A stretch of 64,000 nt of DNA from Arenimonas maotaiensis. GTDB lineage: Bacteria; Pseudomonadota; Gammaproteobacteria; Xanthomonadales; Xanthomonadaceae. Made by a program: the position numbers and the translations under genes. This document shows positions 37,821 to 47,968 of this stretch, one piece after another (within the stretch, counting starts at the first letter, position 1; every line of letters begins with the position of its first letter). The stretch lies in the NCBI RefSeq assembly GCF_014638745.1, contig NZ_BMFO01000001.1, forward strand, positions 470,450 through 534,449. The letters are read 5' to 3'. The notes beneath the pieces were generated by a model. It searched no databases and was not told the DNA's origin. It saw only the letters and a program-made list of their open reading frames with translations.

Positions 37821-40455
37821 CGAAGATCACCTCGCGCGGCAAGTCGCGCAGATTGTAGTGGTTGGCCATGACGAAGCCGTAGGCGCCGGCGGTGTCGATC
37901 AGCAGCACGTCGCCTTCGGCGGTATCGGCCGGCAAGGTGACCTGCCGGGCCAGCACATCGGTCGACTCGCAGATCGGTCCGACCACATCGACGCGCGGGC
38001 CGTCGGCATCGCCGATGCGGCTCAGATTCACGATTCGGTGCTTGGCCTGGTACAACGCCGGCCGCATCAGCGCGTTCATGCCGGCGTCGAGTCCTATGCG
38101 ACGCACGCCGAGCTTGTCGACCACCTGGCTGACGCGGGCCAGCAGTACGCCGGCCTGCGCCGTCAGGTAGCGGCCCGGCTCCATCCAAAGAGCGTACTGC
38201 GGCCATTGGCGGCGGGCCTCGGCCAAGGCCGCGGCCAAAGCGGCGATATCGAATTCGGCTTCGCCGTCGCGGTATGGCACCGCCAAGCCGCCGCCGACGT
38301 TGATTGCCGCCACGGTACCGATGCCGTCGGCGACGTGCGCCAGCTGCGCGAACAGCTGCGCCCAGTGGCCGGCGTCCTGCACGCCGCTGCCGACATGCGC
38401 GTGCAGCACGGCGATCTCGGCGCCGATGACGCGCGCGGCCTCGACGAACGCGGACACGTCGTCCAGCGCCAGGCCGAACTTGGCTTCCGGACCACCGGTC
38501 TTGACGTGCGCGTGATGGCCCAGGCCGTAACCCGGATCGATGCGCAGCACCAAGCGGCGCCCGGCGAACAGCTCGGGCCAGTGCCGCAGCGGATACAGGC
38601 TGTCGAGCGTCAACCAGTCGGCCGAATCGCACGCACCGGCATACTCGGCGCGGCTGGCGAAGCTGGGCGTGAACAACAGGCGCCCGGCCGGCAAATCCGA
38701 CAATGTCCGGCGCACGTGTTGCAGTTCGGGCAAGGACACGCACTCGAAGCCGAAGCCTTCCTCGGCCAGCGCCGTCAGCACCGCCGGATGCGCGTTGGCC
38801 TTGACCGCATAGAAGCGGCGCTCCAGCGCGTCGATGCCGGCGAAGGCGCGGGCCTGCCGACGCAAGGTCGGCAGATGGTAGACATACGCCGGCGTGCCGG
38901 CAGCGGCCTCCTGCAACAGGGCCTCGCGCGCGGCCTGCCACCAGGACACGGGCTCGGCAACGGCCGGCTCGGCGATGGCGCGCCAGCTCGGGCCGAATAC
39001 CGCCGATTGTTCGACCGGCATCGCGCCGCACTCGATCAGCAGCGCGTGCAGGGTCGGCAGCAGGTCGTGCGCCACGCCTTCGTCGACCACGAAGGTCAGG
39101 TTCAGGTCGTTCGAGCTCTGCGACACCATATGCACGCGTTCGCGGCCGAACTCGGCCCAGATCTCGGTCAGCCGGTCGAGCATCGAACGCATGCCGCGGC
39201 CGACCAAGGTCACCGCCGAGCACGGGGTGATGACCTTGACCCGGCAGACTTTGGCCAAGTCGGCGCACAGCGCGTCGAGCACGTTGGAGTTCATCAGGTT
39301 GTCGGACGGGTCGAGCGAGACGGTGACGTTGGTCTCCGAGGTCGAGATCATGTCGACCGACAGGCCGTGGTCCTTGAAGCAGGCGAACAGGTCGGCTAGG
39401 AAGCCGACCTGCTGCCACATGCCGATCGACTCCATCGACACCAGCACGATGCCGCTGCGGGTGCTGATGGCCTTGACGCCGGTCTGCGGCTCGGCGCTCC
39501 GACTGATGCAGGTGCCTGGCATGTCCGGGCGGCCGGTGTCGCGGATCCACAGCGGCACGTTCATGTCGCGGCAGGGATGGATGCAGCGCGGATGCAGCAC
39601 CTTGGCGCCGGTGGTGGCGATTTCCTGCGCCTCCTGGTATTCCAGACGGCTGAGCAGGCGGGCGTCCGGCACCGCGCGCGGATTGGCGCTGAACATGCCG
39701 GGCACGTCGGTCCAGATTTCCACCCGGCGCGCGCGCAGCAAGGCGCCGAAATACGCGGCCGAGGTGTCCGAACCGCCGCGGCCGAGGATGGCGGTGCCGC
39801 CGTCGGCGGCACGGGCGATGAAGCCCTGGGTGATCAGCAGCGGCGGATTGGATTCGAAACGCGCGCGCCAGGCGGCGTCGCCGGCGTAATCGCAGGACAC
39901 CGAGAGCCGCGCGGCCCAGGCGCTCTGGTTCGGCAAGGGCACCGCCGTCAGCCAGTCGCGGGCGTCCAGCCAAGCCACCGGCAGGCCTTGGCTGGCGAGG
40001 TAGGCCACGCCGAGGGTGGACGACAGCAGTTCGCCCTGCGCCAGCAGCTCGGCCTGCCAGTGGAAGACGCGCGTGTCCCGGCGCGGATCGTGCAGCAGGT
40101 GCTGCAGTTCGGCCAAGCGGCCGGCCAGCACCGTCTCTCCGTCCAGGCCGAGCTCGGCGGCGAAATCCAGATGGCGGGCGCGGAGTTGCGCCAGCAATTC
40201 GGCCAGATACGGCGGGCTGTCGGCGCGATCAATGCCACTTTGCAGCAGATTGGTGACCCCCGACAGCGCCGAGACCACCACCAGCACCTTGCCGCCCTCG
40301 TCGGCGGCGCGCGCGCGCATCAACGTGCCGATGGTGTCCCAGCGGTGACGCTGCGAAACCGAGGTGCCGCCGAACTTGAGGACGATCCAGGGGCTGGGAC
40401 TGGCGCTGGGCGGCATAGATAAGGAATTCAGGGCGGAAGCAATGCGGTTGCCCAT
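37813..40455 (-). CDS. lysAC: Bifunctional aspartate kinase/diaminopimelate decarboxylase
   Basis: An 880-residue fusion. The N-terminal half is aspartate kinase: WIVLKFGGTSVS, ILGRGGSDTSAAYFGALL, then paired ACT domains (ISTRSGIVLVSMES...; VTLVGRGMRSMLDRL) for feedback control. The C-terminal half is a PLP-fold DAP decarboxylase with the Schiff-base Lys in RRFYAVKANAHP (near 547), HAHVGSGVQD, GGGLAVPY and CESTDVLA. One chain thus holds the first and last steps of lysine synthesis, a fusion known from xanthomonads. The start may be 40455 or the second Met at 40416. It heads lysAC-murL-murD2. Confidence 0.95.
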
Positions 40456-40532
40456 GATAAGTCATCGCGGCCGGCGCCGGACAGTCACCCGAGCGTCCGA
40501 GCACGCATTCACGCCGCGCTCATGCCCAGGGG

Positions 40533-40561
40533 TTGATTATGTATTAACGCGCTATTACACT
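40533..40561 (+). promoter_or_regulatory. Candidate promoter of the his operon
   Basis: TTGATT (40533-40538) and TACACT (40556-40561) are 17 nt apart, directly before the TrpR-like gene. The -10 overlaps the right arm of the operator-like palindrome at 40541-40558. Confidence 0.45.
40541..40558 (+). promoter_or_regulatory. TrpR-operator-like palindrome at the his promoter
   Basis: GTATTAACGCGCTATTAC is an 18-bp near-palindrome (14 of 18 positions symmetric). Its half-sites GTAnTA...TAnTAC copy the outer halves of the E. coli trp operator, also 18 bp; the central six bases differ. It lies 9 nt before a gene for a TrpR-like protein, so autoregulation and control of the his operon are likely. 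Binding is not shown. Confidence 0.55.
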
Positions 40562-40567
40562 ATCACC

Positions 40568-40882
40568 ATGAAAAAGCCCTCCAATCCGAAAAAACCCCTG
40601 AAAGCCGGCGTGGAAGCCCTCGCCCAGGCTTTTGCGGGCCTGAAGAACGCCGAGCAGGTGTATGCCTTCCTGATCGATTTGTGCACCCCGGCCGAGCTCG
40701 AAGCCCTAGCCGACCGCTGGCAGGTGGTGGAACCGCTGACCCGCGGCGTGCCCTACCGCCAGATCCACGACGACACCGGCGTCAGCGTCACCACCATCGG
40801 CCGCGTCGCGCGTTGTCTGGAGCTCGGCACCGGCGGCTACCAGTTCGCCCTGAAACCCGGCCGCAAAGGAGCCGCGGCATGA
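40568..40882 (+). CDS. TrpR/YerC/YecD-family DNA-binding regulator
   Basis: A 104-residue all-helical protein of the TrpR superfamily (YerC/YecD type). The body AEQVYAFLIDLCTPAELEALADRWQVV precedes an HTH, TRGVPYRQIHDDTGVSVTTIGRVARCL, followed by GGYQFALKP. It is the first gene of the his operon and overlaps hisG by ATGA. Related proteins are predicted histidine-responsive repressors in other bacteria. The ATG at 40568 lies just after the operator-like palindrome. No leader peptide with His codons is seen, so repressor control rather than attenuation is likely. Confidence 0.88.
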   Translation: MKKPSNPKKPLKAGVEALAQAFAGLKNAEQVYAFLIDLCTPAELEALADRWQVVEPLTRGVPYRQIHDDTGVSVTTIGRVARCLELGTGGYQFALKPGRKGAAA

Positions 40883-41781
40883 GCCGCCCGGCTGACCGCC
40901 TGCGCGTGGCGATGCAGAAATCCGGACGCCTGAGCGATCCGGCGCGTAACCTGCTGAAGCAGGCCGGCTTCCAGTTCCGCAGCAGCGACAAGGACCAGCT
41001 GTTCTGCTACGGCGACGGCTGCGCCGTCGATCTGGTGCTGGTGCGCGACGACGACATCCCGCAATTGATCGCCGAAAACGTCTGCGACCTCGGCATCGTC
41101 GGCCGCAACGTGCTGCAGGAGAAAGCGCTGGAGCTGCGCGGCACCGCGCATGCCGGCCTGCAGGAGCTGATGCCGCTGGCGTTCGGGGGCTGCCGGCTGT
41201 CCCTGGCGGTGCCCAATGGCCTGGATTGGCGCGGTCCGTCCGATTTGGACGGCCGTCGCATCGCCACCAGTTATCCGGAGCTGCTCGGCGAATATCTGCA
41301 GCAGCAAGGCATCGGCGCCGAAATCGTGGCGCTGAAAGGCTCGGTGGAGATCGCGATCAAGCTTGGCAAGGCCGACGCCATCTGCGATCTGGTGTCCTCC
41401 GGCGCGACCCTGGTGGCCAACGGCCTGAAGGAAACCGAAATCCTGCTGCAAAGCGAGGCCGTGCTGGCCTGCCAGAACACCCCGTTCGGCGACGGCCGCG
41501 ACGCGCTGTTGGCCGATTTCCTGGCGCGCATCGACGGCGTAATGAAAGTACAGGCCAGCAAGCTGATCCTGTGCCAGACCGGCAAGCGCGAACTCGACGC
41601 CGTGCTGCGACTGCTGCCGGATGCGGTGGCGCCGGTGATCAGCCCGGTCTGGGGCGACGACGAAGCCCTGAACGTGCAGGCGCTGTGCACCAGCGCGGTG
41701 ACCTGGCAGCGGCTGGAAGCGATGAAATCGGCCGGCGCCCGCGGTCTGATGGTGCTGCCGGTGGAGAAACTGCTGGCATGA
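40879..41781 (+). CDS. hisG: ATP phosphoribosyltransferase (long form)
   Basis: A 300-residue enzyme that joins ATP and PRPP in the first, feedback-inhibited step of histidine synthesis. The catalytic lobes ([24 protein letters not shown]) are followed by [31 protein letters not shown], the PRPP-binding loop, and by a C-terminal ACT-like regulatory domain of about 75 residues. The long form needs no HisZ. Overlaps both neighbours by ATGA. Confidence 0.97.
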   Translation: MSRPADRLRVAMQKSGRLSDPARNLLKQAGFQFRSSDKDQLFCYGDGCAVDLVLVRDDDIPQLIAENVCDLGIVGRNVLQEKALELRGTAHAGLQELMPLAFGGCRLSLAVPNGLDWRGPSDLDGRRIATSYPELLGEYLQQQGIGAEIVALKGSVEIAIKLGKADAICDLVSSGATLVANGLKETEILLQSEAVLACQNTPFGDGRDALLADFLARIDGVMKVQASKLILCQTGKRELDAVLRLLPDAVAPVISPVWGDDEALNVQALCTSAVTWQRLEAMKSAGARGLMVLPVEKLLA

Positions 41782-43073
41782 ACATCCTCGACTGGAACAC
41801 GCTGGACCCGGTGCGGCAGGCCGCCGCGCTCGAACGCCCGAAACTGCTGCGCGACGCCAAGCTGCTGGCCGAGGTCGAGCGCATCGTCCGGCGCGTGCGC
41901 AAGGACGGCGACGCCGCCTTGCTGGCCTACGCCAAACGCTTCGACGGCGCGACGCCGGCCGCGCTGGCGGTGAGTGAAGCCGAATTCCGTGCGGCCGAGA
42001 AGGCCGTAGCGCCGGACATCAAGCGCGCGCTGAAGGACGCCATCGGCCGCATCCGGCGCTGGCACAAGGCCGGCATGGCGAAAGGCTTCTCGGTCGCCAC
42101 CGCGCCGGGCGTCGACTGCGGCCGCATCATCCGCCCGATCCAACGCGTCGGCCTGTACGTGCCGGCCGGCAGCGCGCCGCTGCCGTCCACCGTGCTGATG
42201 CTGGGCGTGCCGGCCAAGCTGGCCGGCTGCGGCGACATCGTGCTGTGCTCGCCGGCGCAGGCCGACGGCGGCATCGACCCGGTGATCCTGGTGGCCGCGC
42301 GCCTGTGCGGCATCACCCAAGTGTTCAAGACCGGCGGCGCACAGGCCATCACCGCGATGGCGTTCGGCACCGCCAGCATCCCGCGCTGCGACAAACTGTT
42401 CGGACCGGGCAACCGCTATGTGGCGACCGCCAAGCAATACGTGCAGGGTCTGCCCGGCGGCCCAGCCATCGACATGCCGGCCGGTCCCTCGGAAGTGCTG
42501 GTAATCGCCGACCGCGACACCGACGCGGAGTTCGCCGCCGCCGACCTGCTGGCGCAGGCCGAGCACGGTCCGGATTCGCAGGTGCTGTGCCTGAGCGACG
42601 ACGCCGGCAAGCTGGCCGACATCATCGTCGCCGTGCGGCGCCAGACCGCGCGCCTGCCGCGCGCCGCCATCCTGCGCAAATCCCTGCGCCACGCGCGCTT
42701 CATCCGCACCGCCTCGATCGCCGAGGCGCTGGCGCTGTCGAACCGCTACGCGCCGGAACACCTGATCCTGGCCGTCCGCAAAGCCGAAGCGCTGCTGCCG
42801 CAGGTGCAGGCGGCCGGCTCGGTGTTCCTCGGCCCCTGGGCCAGCGAAAGCCTGGGCGATTACTGCTCCGGCACCAACCACACGCTGCCGACCAACGGCG
42901 CCGCGCGCGCCTACAGCGGCGTCAGCGTGGCCAGCTTCCAGCTGCAGATCAGCACGCAGCGGGTCAGCCGCGCCGGTCTGCGCGCCATCGGCCCGTGCGC
43001 CGAAACCCTGGCGCGCTGCGAGCGGCTGGACGCGCACGCGCAGGCGGTGCGCCTGCGGCTGGACGCGGCATGA
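41778..43073 (+). CDS. hisD: Histidinol dehydrogenase
   Basis: A 431-residue zinc enzyme for the last two oxidations, histidinol to histidine. The [16 protein letters not shown] and [15 protein letters not shown] blocks, AEHGPDSQ with zinc ligands, the APEHLIL catalytic Glu/His pair and the [18 protein letters not shown] signature are intact. Coupled to hisG and hisC by ATGA overlaps. Confidence 0.97.
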   Translation: MNILDWNTLDPVRQAAALERPKLLRDAKLLAEVERIVRRVRKDGDAALLAYAKRFDGATPAALAVSEAEFRAAEKAVAPDIKRALKDAIGRIRRWHKAGMAKGFSVATAPGVDCGRIIRPIQRVGLYVPAGSAPLPSTVLMLGVPAKLAGCGDIVLCSPAQADGGIDPVILVAARLCGITQVFKTGGAQAITAMAFGTASIPRCDKLFGPGNRYVATAKQYVQGLPGGPAIDMPAGPSEVLVIADRDTDAEFAAADLLAQAEHGPDSQVLCLSDDAGKLADIIVAVRRQTARLPRAAILRKSLRHARFIRTASIAEALALSNRYAPEHLILAVRKAEALLPQVQAAGSVFLGPWASESLGDYCSGTNHTLPTNGAARAYSGVSVASFQLQISTQRVSRAGLRAIGPCAETLARCERLDAHAQAVRLRLDAA

Positions 43074-44152
43074 GCGCGCGCGGACTGATCCGGCCGGACC
43101 TGCGCGCCTTCGCCGGCTATCTGTCGGCGCGCAAGCAGAACGGTGCCGCCGCGGTGATGCTGAACGCCAACGAAGCGGCGCTGCCGCAGCCGTTCGACGA
43201 CCAGGATCTGCACCGCTATCCCGAACCGCAGCCGCAGGCCCTGAAGGACGCGCTGTGCCGGTACTACGGCGTCGAACAGACCCAGCTGCTGGTCAGCCGC
43301 GGCAGCGACGAAGCCATCGACCTGCTGGTGCGCGCGGTGTGCACGCCCGGCCGCGACCGGGTCGGCCTGCAGTCGCCGACCTTCGGCATGTACGCCGTCT
43401 GCGCCCGTCTGCATGCCTGCGAAACGGTCGATGTGCCGTTGATCGAGGACGGCGGGCGCTTCACGCGCGACATCCCGGCCCTGATCGACGCCGTGCTGGC
43501 GCAGGACGTGCACCTGCTGTTCCTGTGTTCGCCGGCCAACCCGACCGGACAGGATCTGCCGAGCGCCGACCTGGAGCGCCTGCTTGCGGCGCTGCAGGAG
43601 CGCTGTCTGGTGGTGGTCGACGAGGCCTACGGCGAATACAGCACACAACCGTCGGCAACGGCCTTGTTGCCGCGCTTCGCCAATCTGGCCGTGCTCAAGA
43701 CGCTGTCGAAGGCGCATGCGCTGGCCGGCGCCCGCATCGGCGCGGTAATGGCCGCACCCGAGCTGATCGCGGTGCTGAAGGCCTGCCAGGCGCCCTACCC
43801 GATCAGCGCGCCGAGCGCGCGCACGGCCCTGCAGGCATTCAAGCCCGAGGCGCTGGCGCGCACGCAGGCGCAGGTGGCGCAATGCCTGGGCGAACGCGCG
43901 GCCCTGACCGGCTTCCTGCGCGGCCTGCCGATGGTGCGCACGGTGTTCGATTCGAACGCCAACTTCCTGCTGGTGCGCTTTACCGACGCCGAAGCGGTGA
44001 ACGCGTTCCTGATCGAACGCGGCATCGTGGTGCGCGGCATGGCGCACTATCCGGCCATCGCCGACTGCCTGCGCATCAGCATCGGCACCCCGGCCGACAA
44101 CGCCGCCCTGCGCGCGGCCCTGACCGACTACGGAAACACCCGCTATGCGTAA
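43070..44152 (+). CDS. hisC: Histidinol-phosphate aminotransferase
   Basis: A 360-residue PLP-dependent class II aminotransferase. [12 protein letters not shown] is the substrate-recognition N-terminus, [16 protein letters not shown] the phosphate-binding region, [11 protein letters not shown] the Asn-Pro motif and [16 protein letters not shown] holds the PLP Lys. It converts imidazole-acetol phosphate to histidinol phosphate. Overlaps hisB by 8 nt. Confidence 0.96.
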   Translation: MSARGLIRPDLRAFAGYLSARKQNGAAAVMLNANEAALPQPFDDQDLHRYPEPQPQALKDALCRYYGVEQTQLLVSRGSDEAIDLLVRAVCTPGRDRVGLQSPTFGMYAVCARLHACETVDVPLIEDGGRFTRDIPALIDAVLAQDVHLLFLCSPANPTGQDLPSADLERLLAALQERCLVVVDEAYGEYSTQPSATALLPRFANLAVLKTLSKAHALAGARIGAVMAAPELIAVLKACQAPYPISAPSARTALQAFKPEALARTQAQVAQCLGERAALTGFLRGLPMVRTVFDSNANFLLVRFTDAEAVNAFLIERGIVVRGMAHYPAIADCLRISIGTPADNAALRAALTDYGNTRYA

Positions 44153-45203
44153 AATCCTGTTCCTCGACCGCGACGGCACCCTGATCATCGAACCGCCGGA
44201 CCAGCAGATCGATTCGCTGGCCAAATTCGCGTTGGTCGACGGCGTGATCCCGGCCCTGCTGCGTCTGAAGGACGCCGGCTACCGGTTCGTGATGGTGTCC
44301 AATCAGGACGGGCTCGGCACCGACTCGTTCCCGGAGGCCGATTTCCATCCGCCGCAGGACCTGCTGCTGCAGATTTTGTCTTCGCAGGGCATCGCGTTCG
44401 ACGACATCCTGATCGACCGCAGCTTCCCGCACGAGCACCTGCCCACGCGCAAACCGGGCATCGGGATGCTGGTGCCGTACCTGAAGGATCCGGGCGTGCT
44501 GTGGGAGCAGTCGGCGGTGATCGGCGACCGCGACACCGACCTGCAGTTGGCCGCCAACCTGGGCTGCCGCGGCTTCAAGCTCGGCGACGGCTTGTCCTGG
44601 CCGGACATCGTGGCGCAGCTGCTGGCCGCGCCGCGCACCGCCCAGCTGCGCCGCGACACCAGGGAAACCCGCATCGCGGTCGCACTCAATCTCGACGCCG
44701 AGGCGCCGGTGCGCATCGCCACCGGCATCGGCTTCTTCGACCACATGCTGGAGCAGCTGGCCAAGCACGGCGGCTTTTCGCTGCAGCTGGACTGCGCCGG
44801 CGACATCCACATCGACGAGCACCACACCGTCGAGGACTGCGCCATCGCGCTCGGCCAGGCCCTGAAACGCGCGCTCGGCGACAAGGTCGGCATCGAACGC
44901 TACGGCTTCGCGCTGCCGATGGACGAGTCCCGCGCCGAGGCGCTGCTCGATATCAGCAACCGCGGCCTGCTGAAATTCGACGGCCGCTTCCCGCGCGAGG
45001 CGGTCGGCACGCTGCCGACCGAACTGGTGCCGCATTTCTTCCAGTCGCTGGCCGAAAGCGCCGGCTTCACCCTGCACCTGAAGGTCGAGGGCGACAACAC
45101 CCACCACATGATCGAAGCCTGCTTCAAGGCCGTGGCGCGCACCTTCCGGCAGGCGTTCGCGCGCACCGGCAGCGGCCTGCCCAGCACCAAGGGCCTGCTG
45201 TGA
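44145..45203 (+). CDS. hisB: Bifunctional histidinol-phosphatase/imidazoleglycerol-phosphate dehydratase
   Basis: A 352-residue fusion. Residues 1-165 are a HAD-type histidinol phosphatase (ILFLDRDGTLI, VSNQDGLGTDSFPEADF, IGDRDTDLQLA). The rest is IGP dehydratase with the metal-binding repeats FFDHMLEQLAKHGGF and DEHHTVEDCAIALGQAL, and THHMIEACFKAVAR. The fused form is typical of enterics and xanthomonads. TGATG junction with hisH. Confidence 0.97.
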   Translation: MRKILFLDRDGTLIIEPPDQQIDSLAKFALVDGVIPALLRLKDAGYRFVMVSNQDGLGTDSFPEADFHPPQDLLLQILSSQGIAFDDILIDRSFPHEHLPTRKPGIGMLVPYLKDPGVLWEQSAVIGDRDTDLQLAANLGCRGFKLGDGLSWPDIVAQLLAAPRTAQLRRDTRETRIAVALNLDAEAPVRIATGIGFFDHMLEQLAKHGGFSLQLDCAGDIHIDEHHTVEDCAIALGQALKRALGDKVGIERYGFALPMDESRAEALLDISNRGLLKFDGRFPREAVGTLPTELVPHFFQSLAESAGFTLHLKVEGDNTHHMIEACFKAVARTFRQAFARTGSGLPSTKGLL

Positions 45204-45829
45204 TGGCGGATGCCGTAATCAAAGATGCCGTGATGAAAGACGTCGTCCTGCTCGACTCCGGCGGCAGCAACTATGCCTCGCTGATCGCCGCCTTCGAACG
45301 CCTGGGCGCGCGCTGCACGCCCAGCCGCGATCCCGAACGCATCCGCGCCGCCACGCACCTGGTGCTGCCCGGCGTCGGTTCGGCCGGTGCGGCCATGCGC
45401 GCCATCGGCGAGCAGAATCTGGATAAGCTGATCGCCGACAGCACGCAGCCCCTGCTCGGCATCTGCCTGGGCATGCAAGTGTTATTCGAGCATTCCGAGG
45501 AATCGGATGTGGCCTGCCTCGGCCTGATTCCCGGCCGCGTCACCCGTCTGCCGGAAGCGCCCGGCATCCGGGTGCCGCACATGGGCTGGAACAGCATCCG
45601 TAGCATCGGTAGCAACCCGTTGCTGGAGGGCTTGGACGGCTGCGATTTCTACTTCGTGCACTCCTATGCCGCGCCCTGCGGCGAGTACACGCGGGCGGTG
45701 ACCGAACACGGCCTCCCGTTCAGCGCCGCCGTCGGCGCCGGCCGCATCCACGGCGTGCAGTTCCACCCCGAGCGCTCCGGCCCGCAGGGCGCGCGGCTGC
45801 TCGCTAACTTCTTGGAACTGGCCGCATGA
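45203..45829 (+). CDS. hisH: Imidazole glycerol phosphate synthase glutaminase subunit
   Basis: A 208-residue class I glutamine amidotransferase that feeds ammonia to HisF. The oxyanion strand is LVLPGVGSAGAAM, the catalytic Cys lies in LLGICLGMQVLFEHSEE, and the His/Glu pair in HGVQFHPERSG. The first 14 residues hold a 15-nt tandem repeat (DAVIKDAVMKDVV). Homologues begin at about the second or third Met, so 45233 is an alternative start. Confidence 0.94.
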   Translation: MADAVIKDAVMKDVVLLDSGGSNYASLIAAFERLGARCTPSRDPERIRAATHLVLPGVGSAGAAMRAIGEQNLDKLIADSTQPLLGICLGMQVLFEHSEESDVACLGLIPGRVTRLPEAPGIRVPHMGWNSIRSIGSNPLLEGLDGCDFYFVHSYAAPCGEYTRAVTEHGLPFSAAVGAGRIHGVQFHPERSGPQGARLLANFLELAA

Positions 45830-46560
45830 GCACGGTCATAATTCCCGCCATCGACATCCGCGACGGCCGCGTGGTGCGCCTGCAGCAAGGCGATTACGCG
45901 CGCCAGACCACCTACGCCGCCGAACCCGTGGCGCAGGCGTTGGCCTACGCGCAGGCCGGTGCCGAATGGCTGCATCTGGTCGATTTGGACGCGGCGCGCT
46001 TGGGCGGTTTCAGCCTGGCCGCGTTAGTGGCCGGGATCAAACGCAGCAGTGCACTGAAGCTGCAGGCCGGCGGTGGCGTGCGCACGCATGAACAGCTGAC
46101 GGCGATGTTCGCGGCCGGCGTCGACCGCGCGGTGATCGGCACTCTGGCCTTGACCGACAAACCCGCGGTGCGCGGCTGGCTGGCCGAATTCGGTCCCGAG
46201 CGCGTGACCCTGGCGTTCGATGTCAAGCGCGATGCCGAAGGCCGCTGGCGCTGCGCCAGCCACGGCTGGACCGAACTCTCGGCCGAGGGCTTGGACGACA
46301 TCCTGGCCGAATACCGGGATGCCGGCCTGTGCCATGTGTTGTGCACCGACATCGCGCGCGACGGCCTGCTCGGCGGCTACAACCTCGAGCTGTACGCGCA
46401 TCTGCGCGCGCGCTGGCCGACGTTGCAGGTGCAGGCCTCGGGCGGCGTCGCGGGTCTGGACGACATCCGCGCGGTGAAGGCGCTCGGCGTGCCCGGCGCC
46501 ATCCTCGGCCGCGCCCTGCTGGAAGGCCGCTTCACCCTGCAGGAGGCGATGGCATGCTGA
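45826..46560 (+). CDS. hisA: ProFAR isomerase
   Basis: A 244-residue beta/alpha-barrel enzyme that isomerises ProFAR to PRFAR. The opening [21 protein letters not shown] carries the catalytic Asp, and [16 protein letters not shown] the second Asp and phosphate loop. [12 protein letters not shown] and [11 protein letters not shown] are the C-terminal phosphate-binding elements. ATGA overlap with hisH and a 7-nt overlap with hisF. Confidence 0.96.
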   Translation: MSTVIIPAIDIRDGRVVRLQQGDYARQTTYAAEPVAQALAYAQAGAEWLHLVDLDAARLGGFSLAALVAGIKRSSALKLQAGGGVRTHEQLTAMFAAGVDRAVIGTLALTDKPAVRGWLAEFGPERVTLAFDVKRDAEGRWRCASHGWTELSAEGLDDILAEYRDAGLCHVLCTDIARDGLLGGYNLELYAHLRARWPTLQVQASGGVAGLDDIRAVKALGVPGAILGRALLEGRFTLQEAMAC

Positions 46561-47324
46561 AGAAACGGCTGATCGCCTGCCTGGACGTGGCCGATGGCCG
46601 CGTGGTGAAGGGCGTGCGCTTCCGGGGTCATGAAGACGTCGGCGACATCCTGGAGCTGGCGCAACGCTACGGCGCGCAGGGCATCGACGAACTGGTGTTC
46701 TACGACATCACCGCCAGCCCGCAGGGCCGCGGCGTGGCGCCGGATTGGGTGGCACGCGTGGCGCGGCGCATCGACATCCCGTTCTGCGTCGCCGGCGGCA
46801 TCCGCTCGGTGGCGCAGGCCGCCGAGGTGCTGGCGGCCGGCGCCGACAAGATTTCGGTGAACACCCCGGCGCTGGAGAATCCGGACCTGATCGACGCCTT
46901 GGCGGCGCGCTTCGGCAGCCAATGCGTGGTGGTCGGCATCGATTCGATCCGCGACGCCGACGGCGTCTGGCGCGTGCGCAGCCACACCGGCGACCCGGAT
47001 ACGATGCGGCAAGCCGGACGCGCGACGCTGGATTGGCTGCAGGAAGCGGTGGCCCGCGGCGCCGGCGAAATCGTGCTGAACTGCATGGGCGCCGACGGCA
47101 CCCGCGACGGCTACGACCTGGAACAGCTGGCGGCGGCGCGCGCGGCCTGCCCGGTGCCGCTGATCGCCTCAGGCGGCGCCGGAAGCATGCGGCATTTCAC
47201 CGAGGTGTTCGAGAACACCGACGTCGACGGCGCCTTGGCCGCCAGCGTCTTCCACAAGAACCTCATCGCCATTGCCGAACTGAAAGCGGAATTGGCCCGA
47301 CACGGAATCCCGGTACGCCTATGA
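46554..47324 (+). CDS. hisF: Imidazole glycerol phosphate synthase cyclase subunit
   Basis: A 256-residue barrel paired with HisH. The opening [22 protein letters not shown] contains the catalytic Asp, and [18 protein letters not shown] the second Asp. [13 protein letters not shown] and GALAASVFH close the barrel. It turns PRFAR plus ammonia into imidazole glycerol phosphate and AICAR; AICAR rejoins the purine pathway to which purEK belong. Confidence 0.97.
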   Translation: MLKKRLIACLDVADGRVVKGVRFRGHEDVGDILELAQRYGAQGIDELVFYDITASPQGRGVAPDWVARVARRIDIPFCVAGGIRSVAQAAEVLAAGADKISVNTPALENPDLIDALAARFGSQCVVVGIDSIRDADGVWRVRSHTGDPDTMRQAGRATLDWLQEAVARGAGEIVLNCMGADGTRDGYDLEQLAAARAACPVPLIASGGAGSMRHFTEVFENTDVDGALAASVFHKNLIAIAELKAELARHGIPVRL

Positions 47325-47917
47325 CACCCGAACAGATCGACCAGTTGGATTGGGACAAACAGGGCGGCCTGCTGCCGGCCATCGTGCAGGACGCCGACAG
47401 CCGGCAGGTGCTGATGCTGGGCTACATGGACCGCGCCGCGCTGCGCGCCACGCTGGACAACGGCAAGGTCACCTTCTTCAGCCGTAGCAAGCAGCGGCTG
47501 TGGATGAAAGGCGAGCAATCCGGGCACGTGTTGGCGCTGGTGCGCCTGGAAACCGACTGCGACCGCGACAGCCTGCTGGTGCAGGCGCGCCCGCACGGCC
47601 CGACCTGCCATCTGCAGCGCGCCAGCTGCTTTGCCGACGCGCCGGCGGATTTCCTGGCCGTGCTCGAACGCCGCATTGAGGCGCGGCTGGCCGCCGATTC
47701 GGCCGAGAGCTACACCCGCCGTCTGCTCGACAAGGGCCTGCCGAAGGTGGCGCAGAAGGTCGGCGAAGAAGCGGTGGAGACGGTGATCGCCGCGCTGGCG
47801 GAAGACGACACGGCGCTGCGCAACGAATCGGCCGATCTGCTGTATCACCTGCTGGTGCTGCTGCGCGCCAAGGACATGCCGCTGTCGCAGGTCATTGATA
47901 CGCTCCGGTCACGCTGA
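47321..47917 (+). CDS. hisIE: Phosphoribosyl-AMP cyclohydrolase/phosphoribosyl-ATP diphosphatase
   Basis: A 198-residue fusion and the last gene of the operon. The HisI half shows [31 protein letters not shown] and the zinc-site [19 protein letters not shown]. The HisE half shows [30 protein letters not shown] and [14 protein letters not shown], the MazG-like helices. It runs steps two and three of the pathway. ATGA overlap with hisF. Confidence 0.97.
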   Translation: MTPEQIDQLDWDKQGGLLPAIVQDADSRQVLMLGYMDRAALRATLDNGKVTFFSRSKQRLWMKGEQSGHVLALVRLETDCDRDSLLVQARPHGPTCHLQRASCFADAPADFLAVLERRIEARLAADSAESYTRRLLDKGLPKVAQKVGEEAVETVIAALAEDDTALRNESADLLYHLLVLLRAKDMPLSQVIDTLRSR

Positions 47918-47926
47918 GCGCCGCGC

Positions 47927-47932
47927 TATAAT
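47927..47932 (+). promoter_or_regulatory. -10 hexamer of the PhzF-like gene
   Basis: Perfect TATAAT ten nt after the hisIE stop and 36 nt before the next start. No matching -35 at normal spacing. It suggests that the PhzF gene is transcribed apart from the his operon. Confidence 0.45.
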
Positions 47933-47968
47933 CCGAGGCACGGAACCACCCCGCAGCCAGGAGGCCGC

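Noticed and set aside
40456..40567. A histidine attenuator leader before the his operon
   Set aside because: No short frame with a run of His codons and no terminator/antiterminator pair is visible in the gap.
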